Shown here one piece after another: positions 53,440-61,223 of a DNA stretch of 64,000 nucleotides (position 1 is the stretch's first letter; every line of letters starts with the position of its first letter). Both the position numbers and the translations under genes were made by a program. The stretch is from Serratia marcescens. GTDB taxonomy: Bacteria; Pseudomonadota; Gammaproteobacteria; Enterobacterales; Enterobacteriaceae. The notes below the pieces were generated by a model, which was given only the letters and a program-made list of their open reading frames with translations, searched no databases and was not told the origin of the DNA. The DNA lies in assembly GCF_006715005.1 (NCBI RefSeq), contig NZ_VFMJ01000001.1, forward strand, positions 5,208,001 through 5,272,000, in the 5' to 3' direction.

Positions 53440-56278
53440 AAGCCTGCAGCTACAGGTGCTGCTGAAGGCCGTAGACCAAGCCACCCGCCCGCTAAAGAGT
53501 ATCCAACAGGCAAGCAAACAGCTTGCCGGTGACATCAAAACCACGCAGCAAACCCTCAAGGCTCTGGACGCGCAAAGCGCTCGGATTGAGGGGTTTCGCA
53601 AGGCGCAGGGGCAGCTTGCCGTTACCGGCAAGGCACTAAAGAAAGCCAAGGAAGAGGCGGCCGCGCTGGCCGTCCAGTTCAAGGCGACGGAAAAGCCCAC
53701 GGCGCAGCAAGCGCGCTTGCTGGAGGCATCAAGGCGCGCCGCCGCCGAGCTGCAGACGAAATACAACGGTCTGCGCCAGTCGGTGCAGCGCCAGCGTGAC
53801 GCGCTCAACGCTGACGGCATCGCTACCCGGAACCTGAGCGCCGAACAGCGCCGGTTGAAGGCCAGCGCCAGCGAAGCCACGACAGCGTTGGGCCGCCAGC
53901 GCGGCGAGCTGGATCGCCTGAGCAAGAAACAAGATCAGGTTAACCGCGTCGGCGCGCGTTACCGTGCCGGGCAATCGGCAACCGCGGCTGTCCGTAATAC
54001 CAGCGCGGCCGGGCTGGGTATCGCTACCGCCGGGCTGGTCGCTGAAGGGGCGTTTATTGCGCCGGGGGTGCAGTTCGACAGGCAGATGTCAGACACGCAA
54101 GCCACGTTAGGGCTGGCGAAAAATGACCAGCAATTGGCCGCCATTCGCCAGCAGGCGCGGGATATTGGCGCCACGACCGCGTTTTCGCCGACGGACGTCG
54201 CCCGCACGCAATCGGTGCTCGCCAAGTCCGGATTTAACGGCGATGCCATTCTGAAATCGACCGAGTCAACGGTAAATCTGGCGCTGGCCTCCGATCTGGA
54301 CATCGCCGACGCGGCCGACATCATCACCAACATGCAATCGGCGTTTAACATGCCGATAGACGAGATCCAGCGCGTCGCGGACGTGATGACCAAAGGTTTC
54401 ACCAGCTCGAACAGCAACCTGATGGATTTTGGCGAGGCGATGAAGTACGTCGCGCCGATCGCCGAGGCGGCCGGGGCCAGTATCGAGGACACCACCGCTT
54501 TGCTGGGCGTGTTGGCAGATAACGGCATCAAGGGGTCTATGGCCGGTACGGCGGCCAGTGCGATGTTTACGCGGTTACAGGCGCCCGTCGGGCAGGCGGC
54601 TGATGCGTTGTCAGAATTGGGCGTAAAAACAAAGGACGGCAAAGGGAACATGCTGCCGATCGCGAACATCCTCAAGAAAATTAACGGCTCGTTTAAAACC
54701 AACAAGCTCGGCACCGCGCAGCAGGCCGAATACCTGAAAGTCATTTTCGGCGAAGAGGCGATGAAAGGCGCTATCAAGCTGATTGACGCCGCCGGTAACG
54801 GCAAGCTGAGCGAAAAACACAGCACCGTCACACAGTCAAAAGGGGCTACGGCCCAGATTGCCCGAGTGAAGGTGGACAACCTCGACGGCGACCTGAAAAA
54901 CCTGTTTTCGGCGTGGGAAGATGTTCGCATTGAGGTGTTCGACGGCCAGAATTCAGCGCTGCGCAAACTCACGGTTTCCGCCACCGAATGGCTCACCAAG
55001 GCGGGGGCATGGGTGAAGGCCAATCCTGAGCTGGTCGGCACGCTGGTGAAAGTCACGGCGGGCGTTACGGCCCTGATCGGTGGCCTCGCTGCGCTGGGCC
55101 TTATTGCATGGCCGGTGATGGCCGGGGTCAATATGTTGATCGCCGGGGCCGGGCTGCTGGGAACGGTCTTTACCACCGTTGGCGCCGGGATTGCGGCCGC
55201 ATTCAGTGTGATCACCCTGCCGGTGGTCGCTGCGGCGGCGGTGATTGTCGGTGTGGCGTTGACTATCCGTAAATACTGGGAGCCTATCAGCGCCTTTTTG
55301 AGGGGCATCGGCGAAGGCTTCAGCGCCGCTTTCGCGCCGATGCGCGCCGCGCTTGTCCCGCTGGCAGGCGCATTTACGCCGCTGCTGAACATGGTGCGCA
55401 ACGTCTGGCAGTGGTTCGGCAAGCTGATCGAGCCGGTGAAATCTTCACAGGCCGAACTCCAGACGGCCGCGCGCTATGGGCGCATGTTCGGTGAATGGAT
55501 CGCGGCTGGATTGAGCCTGCCGCTGCAGCTGTTGGGCGGATTGCCCGGCCTGTTGACCGGCATCTGGGGCGTTGCGAGCGGCATTGCGGAGCGTGCCGCC
55601 GCTGTCTGGGACACCATCGGCGAGCGTGTTAACGCGGCATGGCTGGCGCTGAGCGCCGCCACGGTTCAGGCATGGGATCGGCTGACCGGCTGGCTTAATG
55701 GCAAATGGGAGGGGCTGGTAAACGGGGCTAAAGCACTGCCGGGGCAGTTCAAAGAAGCCGGGATGAACATGATCAACGGGGTCATTGACGGCATTAGCGA
55801 ACGCTGGCAGGCGCTGAAAGACAAATTTTCCAGCCTCACGGATATGCTGCCTGACTGGATGAAGTTTGGCGACGATGAGGCGGAGGTTAACCCGGCGATT
55901 TCATACAACCGCCCGGCACCTGAGCTGATGCCGGGGCCGGGCTATGCAGGGGCATTCGACAAGGGCGGTATCATCCCGCGCGGCCAGTTTGGCATCGTCG
56001 GCGAGCGTGGCCCGGAAATAGTCAACGGCCCGGCCAACGTCACCGGGCGCCGGAAAACGGCGGCGCTGTCGGCGGCGATGTTATCGCTGTCAACGCCGGT
56101 GATGGCGTCGGCCCCGGCTGCTGCACCTGCCACGGCGCCAGCCCCGATCACGATTCAGGTGTACGGTGCCCCCGGTCAAGATGCGGCATCTATTGCGCGC
56201 GAAGTCTCGCGCCAGCTTGAGGCCGAACGACGCAAACACGCGGCCGCCGCGCGCAGCCGCATGAACTACGAAGGGTAA
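53432..56278 (+). CDS. T: Tail tape measure protein gpT
   Basis: A 948-aa protein that sets tail length. The N-terminal coiled coil (KAVDQATRPLKSIQQASKQL) is followed by the phage_tail TMP domain (TTAFSPTDVARTQSVLAKSG), hydrophobic segments near 540-620 (LVKVTAGVTALIGGLAALGL) and a C-terminal tail with GGIIPRGQFGIVGERGPEIV. It is longer than P2 gpT (815), implying a longer tail if length scales. Confidence 0.94.
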   Translation: MSKSLQLQVLLKAVDQATRPLKSIQQASKQLAGDIKTTQQTLKALDAQSARIEGFRKAQGQLAVTGKALKKAKEEAAALAVQFKATEKPTAQQARLLEASRRAAAELQTKYNGLRQSVQRQRDALNADGIATRNLSAEQRRLKASASEATTALGRQRGELDRLSKKQDQVNRVGARYRAGQSATAAVRNTSAAGLGIATAGLVAEGAFIAPGVQFDRQMSDTQATLGLAKNDQQLAAIRQQARDIGATTAFSPTDVARTQSVLAKSGFNGDAILKSTESTVNLALASDLDIADAADIITNMQSAFNMPIDEIQRVADVMTKGFTSSNSNLMDFGEAMKYVAPIAEAAGASIEDTTALLGVLADNGIKGSMAGTAASAMFTRLQAPVGQAADALSELGVKTKDGKGNMLPIANILKKINGSFKTNKLGTAQQAEYLKVIFGEEAMKGAIKLIDAAGNGKLSEKHSTVTQSKGATAQIARVKVDNLDGDLKNLFSAWEDVRIEVFDGQNSALRKLTVSATEWLTKAGAWVKANPELVGTLVKVTAGVTALIGGLAALGLIAWPVMAGVNMLIAGAGLLGTVFTTVGAGIAAAFSVITLPVVAAAAVIVGVALTIRKYWEPISAFLRGIGEGFSAAFAPMRAALVPLAGAFTPLLNMVRNVWQWFGKLIEPVKSSQAELQTAARYGRMFGEWIAAGLSLPLQLLGGLPGLLTGIWGVASGIAERAAAVWDTIGERVNAAWLALSAATVQAWDRLTGWLNGKWEGLVNGAKALPGQFKEAGMNMINGVIDGISERWQALKDKFSSLTDMLPDWMKFGDDEAEVNPAISYNRPAPELMPGPGYAGAFDKGGIIPRGQFGIVGERGPEIVNGPANVTGRRKTAALSAAMLSLSTPVMASAPAAAPATAPAPITIQVYGAPGQDAASIAREVSRQLEAERRKHAAAARSRMNYEG

Positions 56279-56282
56279 AACC

Positions 56283-56768
56283 ATGATGTTAACGCTGGGC
56301 CTGTTTGTTTTTATGCTGCAGACGCTGCCGTATCAATCCATGAGCCGCAACGCGGAATATCGCTGGCCGAGCAACGCCCGCGTTGGCCTGCGCCCGGCGG
56401 CGCAATTTCTGGGGATGGATGAGGAAAAAATCACGCTGTCCGGGGTGCTGCTGCCGGAGATCACCGGCGGCCGCTGGTCACTGCTGACGCTGCAACTGAT
56501 GGCCGAGCAGGGCCGGGCGTGGCCGCTGATTGAAGGCACCGGCACGATTTACGGCATGTTTGTGATCGAGTCGATTTCTGAAACGCACTCCGAGTTTTTC
56601 GCCGACGGCAGCCCGCGCCGCACAGAGTTCACGCTCAACCTGAAGCGGGTCGATGAATCCCTGTCTGCGATGTTTGGCGATCTGCGCCAGCAGGCCGGGG
56701 AACTGTACGATAAAGCCGGAGAGATGGCCGGGAAGGCCGCCGGTGCTATGGGAGGGTTGTTATCATGA
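56283..56768 (+). CDS. U: Tail terminator/assembly protein gpU
   Basis: A 161-aa protein (P2 gpU 159) beginning MMLTLGLFVFMLQTLPYQSM, with LSGVLLPEITGGRWSLLTL and GSPRRTEFTLNLKRVDESL. It acts in tail assembly. Either of two adjacent ATG codons can start it. It overlaps D by 4 nt. Confidence 0.94.
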   Translation: MMLTLGLFVFMLQTLPYQSMSRNAEYRWPSNARVGLRPAAQFLGMDEEKITLSGVLLPEITGGRWSLLTLQLMAEQGRAWPLIEGTGTIYGMFVIESISETHSEFFADGSPRRTEFTLNLKRVDESLSAMFGDLRQQAGELYDKAGEMAGKAAGAMGGLLS

Positions 56769-57925
56769 TCACCGGCGTAAGCCTGCCAGCCGGGGCACGA
56801 GTTGCCCCGGATTTTTCGCTGTTGCTGCAGGATAACGACATCACGCAGAACATCCGCAAGCGGCTGATTTCGCTGTCGCTGACGGATAACCGGGGCTTTG
56901 AGGCCGACCAGCTCGACATCGAACTGGACGACAGCGACGGACTGATGGCGATGCCTCAGCGCAATGCGGTGCTGTCGTTGGCGCTCGGCTGGCAAGGCTC
57001 GCCATTGACGCCAAAAGGCCAGTTTACGGTCGATGAGGTCGAACACCGGGGCGCACCGGACACGTTGACTATTCGCGCGCGTAGTGCGGATTTTCGCGGC
57101 TCGCTGAACACCCGGCGCGATGAGTCCTACCACGACACCACCCTGGGCGACATTGTGCAGAAGGTGGCTGCGCGCAATAAGCTGAAAGCTTCGCTGGCCG
57201 CCGGTCTGGGCACCATCAAAATCAGCCATATTGACCAGACGCAGGAGACGGACGCGGCATTTATTACCCGACTTGCAACGCTCAACGGTGCGGTGGCGGC
57301 GGTGAAAAATGGCGCTCTGCTGTTGTTGCGACCGGGGAACGGCGCCACGGTAGGTGGGAAGCCATTGCCGGTGTATACCATCACCCGGCAGGATGGCGAT
57401 CAGCACAGTTTCAGCATTGCCGATCGGGATGCCTACACAGGCGTAACGGCGAGCTGGCTCAATACAAAACAGCCGAAGCCGAAGAAAGTGAAGCTGCAGC
57501 GCAAGCCAAAAGAGCAGCATTTGCGCGCGCTGCAACACCCGAAGGCGAAGCCGGGCAGCAGTAAAAAACCGGGGAAACCGGCGGAGGCGGCGAAAGGCGA
57601 CTATCTGGTGGGGGCTGACGATAACGTGTTTGCGATCACCAAAATTTACGCCACCAAGGCCGCCGCGATGCGCGCCGCACAGGCAAAGTGGGAAAAGCTT
57701 CAGCGCGGTGTGGCTGAGTTCTCACTGTCGCTGGCGGTGGGGCGGGCTAACATCACGCCGGAAACGCCGGTACGCGTCAGTGGGTTTAAAGCGGCGATCG
57801 ATGCGCAAGACTGGATAGTGAGCAAAGTCACGCACAATTTGAGTAACGGAGGTTTTACGACGGCGCTGGAGTTTGAGGTTTTGCTGTCGGATGTGATTTA
57901 TGATGTGCATGACTTCGCTTTATGA
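56765..57925 (+). CDS. D: Late control/baseplate hub protein gpD
   Basis: A 386-aa protein (P2 gpD 387) with a T4 gp27-like hub fold. The opening PDFSLLLQDNDITQNIRKRL and the LTIRARSADFRGSLNTRRDE segment are diagnostic. The lysine/proline-rich stretch (TKQPKPKKVKLQRKPKEQ) lies near residue 235-250. It completes the baseplate hub and is last in the FI operon. Confidence 0.95.
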   Translation: MITGVSLPAGARVAPDFSLLLQDNDITQNIRKRLISLSLTDNRGFEADQLDIELDDSDGLMAMPQRNAVLSLALGWQGSPLTPKGQFTVDEVEHRGAPDTLTIRARSADFRGSLNTRRDESYHDTTLGDIVQKVAARNKLKASLAAGLGTIKISHIDQTQETDAAFITRLATLNGAVAAVKNGALLLLRPGNGATVGGKPLPVYTITRQDGDQHSFSIADRDAYTGVTASWLNTKQPKPKKVKLQRKPKEQHLRALQHPKAKPGSSKKPGKPAEAAKGDYLVGADDNVFAITKIYATKAAAMRAAQAKWEKLQRGVAEFSLSLAVGRANITPETPVRVSGFKAAIDAQDWIVSKVTHNLSNGGFTTALEFEVLLSDVIYDVHDFAL

Positions 57926-58008
57926 ATTTGTAAATTAGATTAAAGCTAATTCAAATCCAGATCACAGAGCGTATTATCGCGGCAAGAGCCATTGATGAGG
58001 AATTAATA

Positions 58009-58239
58009 ATGTTCCATTGCCCATTATGCCAGACTGCGGCCCATGCCCGCACCAGCCGCTATCTGAGTCAGCACACGAAAGAACGTTATCACCAGTGCCA
58101 AAATATCAACTGCGGCCACACGTTTAAAACGATGGAGACCTATGACAGTGCGATTATGACGCCGGGGCAGGTCAGGGCCGTTCCCCCGCATCCGGTTGGC
58201 GCTAGTGTGGCAGGCCAACAGCAGGTTATGTGGATGTGA
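58009..58239 (+). CDS. ogr: Ogr-type late gene activator
   Basis: A 76-aa zinc-binding transcription activator (P2 Ogr 72). Ligands C4, C7, C30 and C35 are visible in MFHCPLCQTAAHARTSRYLS and CQNINCGHTF. The protein contacts the RNA polymerase alpha subunit and activates late promoters from a site near -55; candidate sites are listed before O, V and FI. It lies 83 nt after D, as in P2, and is followed by a terminator. Confidence 0.93.
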   Translation: MFHCPLCQTAAHARTSRYLSQHTKERYHQCQNINCGHTFKTMETYDSAIMTPGQVRAVPPHPVGASVAGQQQVMWM

Positions 58240-58254
58240 TCAGCTGAGAGAGAC

Positions 58255-58279
58255 AAACCCGCTTAATGCGGGTTTTTTA
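58255..58279 (+). terminator. Intrinsic terminator after ogr
   Basis: AAACCCGC-TTAAT-GCGGGTTT is followed by TTTAT. It lies 16 nt after the ogr stop and ends the rightward phage transcript before the attachment region. Confidence 0.9.
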
Positions 58280-58353
58280 TTGGAATGCGTACATTGGGCT
58301 GGCAACTATCTTATGTCGGGGTGTGTGATATGGGGAGAGATTCAAAAAACAGA

Positions 58354-58370
58354 GCGACACTTTTGCGACA
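58354..58370. repeat. Right copy of 17-bp end repeat, candidate Int arm site
   Basis: GCGACACTTTTGCGACA is identical and in the same orientation as 27026-27042. It lies 61 nt inside the right att repeat. Confidence 0.55.
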
Positions 58371-58386
58371 CCTATGTTGATGGTAA

Positions 58387-58413
58387 CAAAAAAGCCACCC
58401 TGAGAGGTGGCTT
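58387..58413 (-). terminator. Phage-supplied terminator for the reconstituted ileX gene
   Basis: Read leftward from the tRNA, AAGCCACC-TCTCAG-GGTGGCTT is followed by TTTTG. It lies 18 nt beyond the att repeat, nearly the same distance as the host terminator beyond attL. It replaces the terminator displaced 31 kb away by integration. Confidence 0.75.
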
Positions 58414-58431
58414 AATTATATGATTTTAAAA

Positions 58432-58484
58432 CTAAAATTTGGTGGCCCCTGTTGGGTTTGAACCAACGACCAAGCGATTATGAG
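58432..58484. repeat. attR: 53-bp direct repeat within the intact tRNA gene
   Basis: Identical to 26877-26929. This copy is joined to the host 5' part of the tRNA, so the functional gene now carries a phage-derived 3' half. Identity ends at 58485 (T here, A at 26930). Confidence 0.95.
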
Positions 58485-58515
58485 TCGCCTGCTCTAACCA
58501 CTGAGCTAAGGGGCC
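58440..58515 (-). tRNA. ileX: tRNA-Ile2 (CAT anticodon, lysidine-modified), ileX
   Basis: 76 nt read leftward from GGCCCCTTAGCTCAG to a GGGGCCACCA end with the CCA encoded. The anticodon loop is CTCATAA. The acceptor stem GGCCCCT/AGGGGCC, D-arm and T-arm (GGTTCAAACC) all fold. The sequence closely matches E. coli ileX, whose CAU anticodon is modified to lysidine to read AUA. Location beside mug also matches E. coli. The 3' half is the phage attachment core. Confidence 0.95.
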
Positions 58516-58525
58516 AAGCCGCGAG

Positions 58526-58554
58526 ATTATAGGGAATCCTTAAGCGGCGGTCTA
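58526..58554 (-). promoter_or_regulatory. ileX promoter
   Basis: On the minus strand, TAGACC (58549-58554), a 17-nt spacer and a perfect TATAAT (58526-58531) are followed by a GC-rich CTCGCGGC discriminator. The tRNA begins 11 nt after the -10, as usual for stringently controlled stable RNA genes. Confidence 0.8.
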
Positions 58555-58661
58555 CAGTTACCCGCCCGTATGTTGCTTTTCTGCACAGTTCTAGCCTGTT
58601 GTAATTGCTGGCGGATTTTGCGATAACCGCAGTAAATCCCTGTAATGGACTCACGACACTC

Positions 58662-59150
58662 ATGGAACTTCTGGCGCCTAACCTGCGGGTGGTGTTTTGC
58701 GGCATCAACCCCGGCCTTTCTTCCGCCCATCAGGGCTACCCTTTCGCCAACGGCAGCAATCGCTTCTGGAAGGTGATCCATCAGGCCGGCTTTACCGAGC
58801 GCCAGCTGGCGCCGGAGCAGTGGCAGCAGCTGAAGGATAACGGCTGCGGCATTACCGCGCTGGTGGCGCGCCCGACGGTGGCGGCCAGCGAGCTGTCGCG
58901 CGACGAGCTGCGCAGCGGCGGCGAGGCGCTGCAAGAGAAAATCCTGCGCTATCAGCCGCGCGCGCTGGCGATTTTGGGCAAGCAGGCGTTCACCACCGCC
59001 TTCGGGGTGAAAAACGCGCCCTGGGGCAAGCAGGCGCTGATGCTGGGGGAAACCGAGGTGTGGGTATTGCCTAACCCCAGCGGATTGAACCGCGCCACGC
59101 TGGAGCAGCTTACCGCCAGCTATCGCGAGCTGTTCCTGGCGTTGCAATGA
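58662..59150 (+). CDS. mug: Mug, G/U(T) mismatch-specific DNA glycosylase
   Basis: A 162-aa glycosylase removing uracil, thymine or ethenocytosine opposite G. The active-site motif GINPGLSS contains N16, and [13 protein letters not shown] is the C-terminal motif. The ATG at 58662 aligns with the E. coli start; an upstream in-frame start would add unrelated residues. It is convergent with rpoD, and a shared terminator follows. Confidence 0.95.
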   Translation: MELLAPNLRVVFCGINPGLSSAHQGYPFANGSNRFWKVIHQAGFTERQLAPEQWQQLKDNGCGITALVARPTVAASELSRDELRSGGEALQEKILRYQPRALAILGKQAFTTAFGVKNAPWGKQALMLGETEVWVLPNPSGLNRATLEQLTASYRELFLALQ

Positions 59151-59175
59151 TGCGGCGGGGCATATTCAGGGCATA

Positions 59176-59207
59176 AAAAAACCCCGGCAGGCCGGGGTTT
59201 TTGTTTT
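59176..59207. terminator. Bidirectional terminator between mug and rpoD
   Basis: AAAACCCCGGC-AG-GCCGGGGTTTT is flanked by A- and T-runs on both sides. It lies 25 nt past the mug stop and 18 nt past the rpoD stop, ending both mug and the macromolecular synthesis operon. Confidence 0.92.
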
Positions 59208-59224
59208 TGGTACGGCAGCCGGAC

Positions 59225-61066
59225 TTAGTCGTCCAGGAAGCTGCGCAGCACTTCGGAGCGGCTTGGGTGACGCAGCTTGCGCAGCGCCTTGGCTTCGATC
59301 TGACGAATACGCTCACGGGTAACGTCAAACTGCTTGCCAACCTCTTCCAGCGTGTGGTCGGTGTTCATGTCGATGCCGAAACGCATGCGCAGCACTTTCG
59401 CTTCGCGCGCGGTCAGGCCGGCCAGCACGTCGTGGGTGGCTGAACGCAGGCTTTCCGAGGTCGCGGAGTCCAGCGGCAGTTCGAGGGTGGTATCCTCGAT
59501 GAAGTCGCCCAGATGCGAATCTTCGTCGTCGCCGATCGGTGTTTCCATCGAGATTGGCTCTTTGGCGATCTTCAGCACCTTGCGGATCTTGTCTTCCGGC
59601 ATCAGCATGCGCTCGGCCAGCTCTTCCGGCGTCGGCTCGCGGCCCATCTCTTGCAGCATCTGGCGCGAAATACGGTTGAGCTTGTTGATGGTCTCAATCA
59701 TATGCACCGGAATACGGATGGTGCGCGCCTGGTCGGCGATGGAGCGGGTGATAGCCTGACGGATCCACCAGGTGGCGTACGTCGAGAACTTGTAGCCGCG
59801 GCGGTATTCGAACTTGTCTACCGCTTTCATCAGGCCGATGTTGCCTTCCTGGATCAGATCCAGGAACTGCAGGCCGCGGTTGGTGTATTTCTTGGCGATG
59901 GAAATAACCAGACGCAGGTTGGCCTCAACCATCTCTTTCTTCGCGCGGCGGGCTTTCGCTTCGCCGATCGACATGCGACGGTTGATGTCTTTGACCTGCT
60001 CGATGGTCAGGCCGGTTTCTTCTTCGATCTGACGCAGTTTCTGCAGGCTGCGCTGCACGTCTTCAGCCACGTCTTTCAGCTTTTCCGACCATGGCTTGGC
60101 CATCGCCAGTGCGGCTTCGAACCAGGAATCGCTGGTTTCGTTGCCGGCGAACAGGGTGACGAAGTTTTTCTTCGGCATTTTGCACTGTTCAACGCACAGC
60201 TTCATGATGATGCGTTCCTGGGTGCGAACGCGGTCCATCATGGTGCGCATGCTGTTGACCAGGAAGTCGAACTGCTTCGGCACCAGGCGGAACTGCTTGA
60301 ACACTTCAGACAGCTTCAGGATCTCGTCCGCTGCGCTGGCGTGGCTGCGGCCGTTCTTCTTGATCACCAGACGCGTCGCTTCATACTGATCGCGCAGCTC
60401 GGCGAACTTCTGACGCGCCAGCTCAGGATCGATGCTGTTGTCGTCTTCGGTGTCGTCGTCTTCGGCGTCCTCATCTTCTTCGTCGTCGTCTTGCTCTTCG
60501 CTCGACAGTTCAGAACCGATGTGGGTCGCGGTAGGGGCGATGTCCTCTTCCGCGTTAGGATCGACGAAGCCGGTGATCAGATCCGACAGGCGCGCTTCGC
60601 CCGCTTCGACGCGATCGTACTGCTCAAGCAGGTAGGTGATGGCTTCCGGGTATTCGGCAACCGAGCACTGCACCTGGTTGATGCCGTCTTCGATGCGCTT
60701 GGCGATGTCGATTTCGCCTTCGCGCGTCAGCAGTTCGACGGTACCCATTTCGCGCATGTACATGCGCACCGGGTCGGTGGTGCGGCCGATTTCCGATTCT
60801 ACGCTGGACAGAACCTGTGCGGCGGCTTCTTCCGCATCTTCGTCCGTGCTGTTCGAGTTTTCGGCGAGCAGCAGGTCATCGGCGTCCGGTGCTTCTTCCA
60901 TCACCTGGATGCCCATGTCGTTAATCATCTGGATGATGTCTTCGATCTGATCGGAGTCGACGATATCTTCCGGCAGATGGTCATTGACCTCAGCATAGGT
61001 CAGATAGCCTTGCTCCTTACCACGGGTGACAAGTAGCTTCAGCTGTGACTGCGGGTTTTGCTCCAT
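59225..61066 (-). CDS. rpoD: RpoD, housekeeping sigma-70 factor
   Basis: A 613-aa protein, the same length as E. coli RpoD. Region 1.1 occupies the N terminus ([20 protein letters not shown]); the acidic spacer is rich in D/E near 190-210; region 2.3-2.4 is [20 protein letters not shown]; region 4.2 is [20 protein letters not shown]. It directs core polymerase to -35/-10 promoters. It is the last gene of the rpsU-dnaG-rpoD operon. The ATG at 61066 is chosen by homology; the upstream in-frame extension is leader. Confidence 0.98.
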   Translation of the reverse strand: MEQNPQSQLKLLVTRGKEQGYLTYAEVNDHLPEDIVDSDQIEDIIQMINDMGIQVMEEAPDADDLLLAENSNSTDEDAEEAAAQVLSSVESEIGRTTDPVRMYMREMGTVELLTREGEIDIAKRIEDGINQVQCSVAEYPEAITYLLEQYDRVEAGEARLSDLITGFVDPNAEEDIAPTATHIGSELSSEEQDDDEEDEDAEDDDTEDDNSIDPELARQKFAELRDQYEATRLVIKKNGRSHASAADEILKLSEVFKQFRLVPKQFDFLVNSMRTMMDRVRTQERIIMKLCVEQCKMPKKNFVTLFAGNETSDSWFEAALAMAKPWSEKLKDVAEDVQRSLQKLRQIEEETGLTIEQVKDINRRMSIGEAKARRAKKEMVEANLRLVISIAKKYTNRGLQFLDLIQEGNIGLMKAVDKFEYRRGYKFSTYATWWIRQAITRSIADQARTIRIPVHMIETINKLNRISRQMLQEMGREPTPEELAERMLMPEDKIRKVLKIAKEPISMETPIGDDEDSHLGDFIEDTTLELPLDSATSESLRSATHDVLAGLTAREAKVLRMRFGIDMNTDHTLEEVGKQFDVTRERIRQIEAKALRKLRHPSRSEVLRSFLDD

Positions 61067-61223
61067 AAGACGGTATCCACACTTCAGAGTATTTAGGTTG
61101 GTGTCGGTCGGCGAAACCGCCAACAATAGCATTTGGGGCGTTTTCGTTATCGCCGCGGCCCACTATGGCGGCACTGTGCAGGGCTCTGCCCTCGCAATTA
61201 TCGGCACTTAAGCCGTTTGGTAT

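Larger units (their letters stand above)
26877..58484. mobile_element. P2/186-type prophage integrated in ileX
   Basis: The element is bounded by a 53-bp direct repeat of the 3' part of the tRNA-Ile(CAT) gene. It contains integrase and CI-type repressor on the left, 186-like early genes (Apl, CII, Fil), P2-type replication protein A, a cos site, and every late gene of P2 in the usual order from Q to D plus ogr. I see no disrupted structural gene, so it may be inducible. The size, 31.6 kb att to att, is that of P2 relatives. Four cargo loci are described separately. Confidence 0.96.

Noticed and set aside
53959-55422. 487-codon open frame antisense to the tape measure gene
   Set aside because: Serine/alanine/proline-rich shadow of gpT; no start signal and no conservation expected.
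26877-58484. CRISPR arrays, insertion sequences or retron-type RNA within the prophage
   Set aside because: I looked for regularly spaced repeats, transposase motifs and reverse transcriptase YADD-type motifs and saw none.
59513-61036. 507-codon open frame antisense to rpoD
   Set aside because: Opposite-strand translation of the codon-biased rpoD gene; composition (F, H, L, V, R) is typical of shadows.
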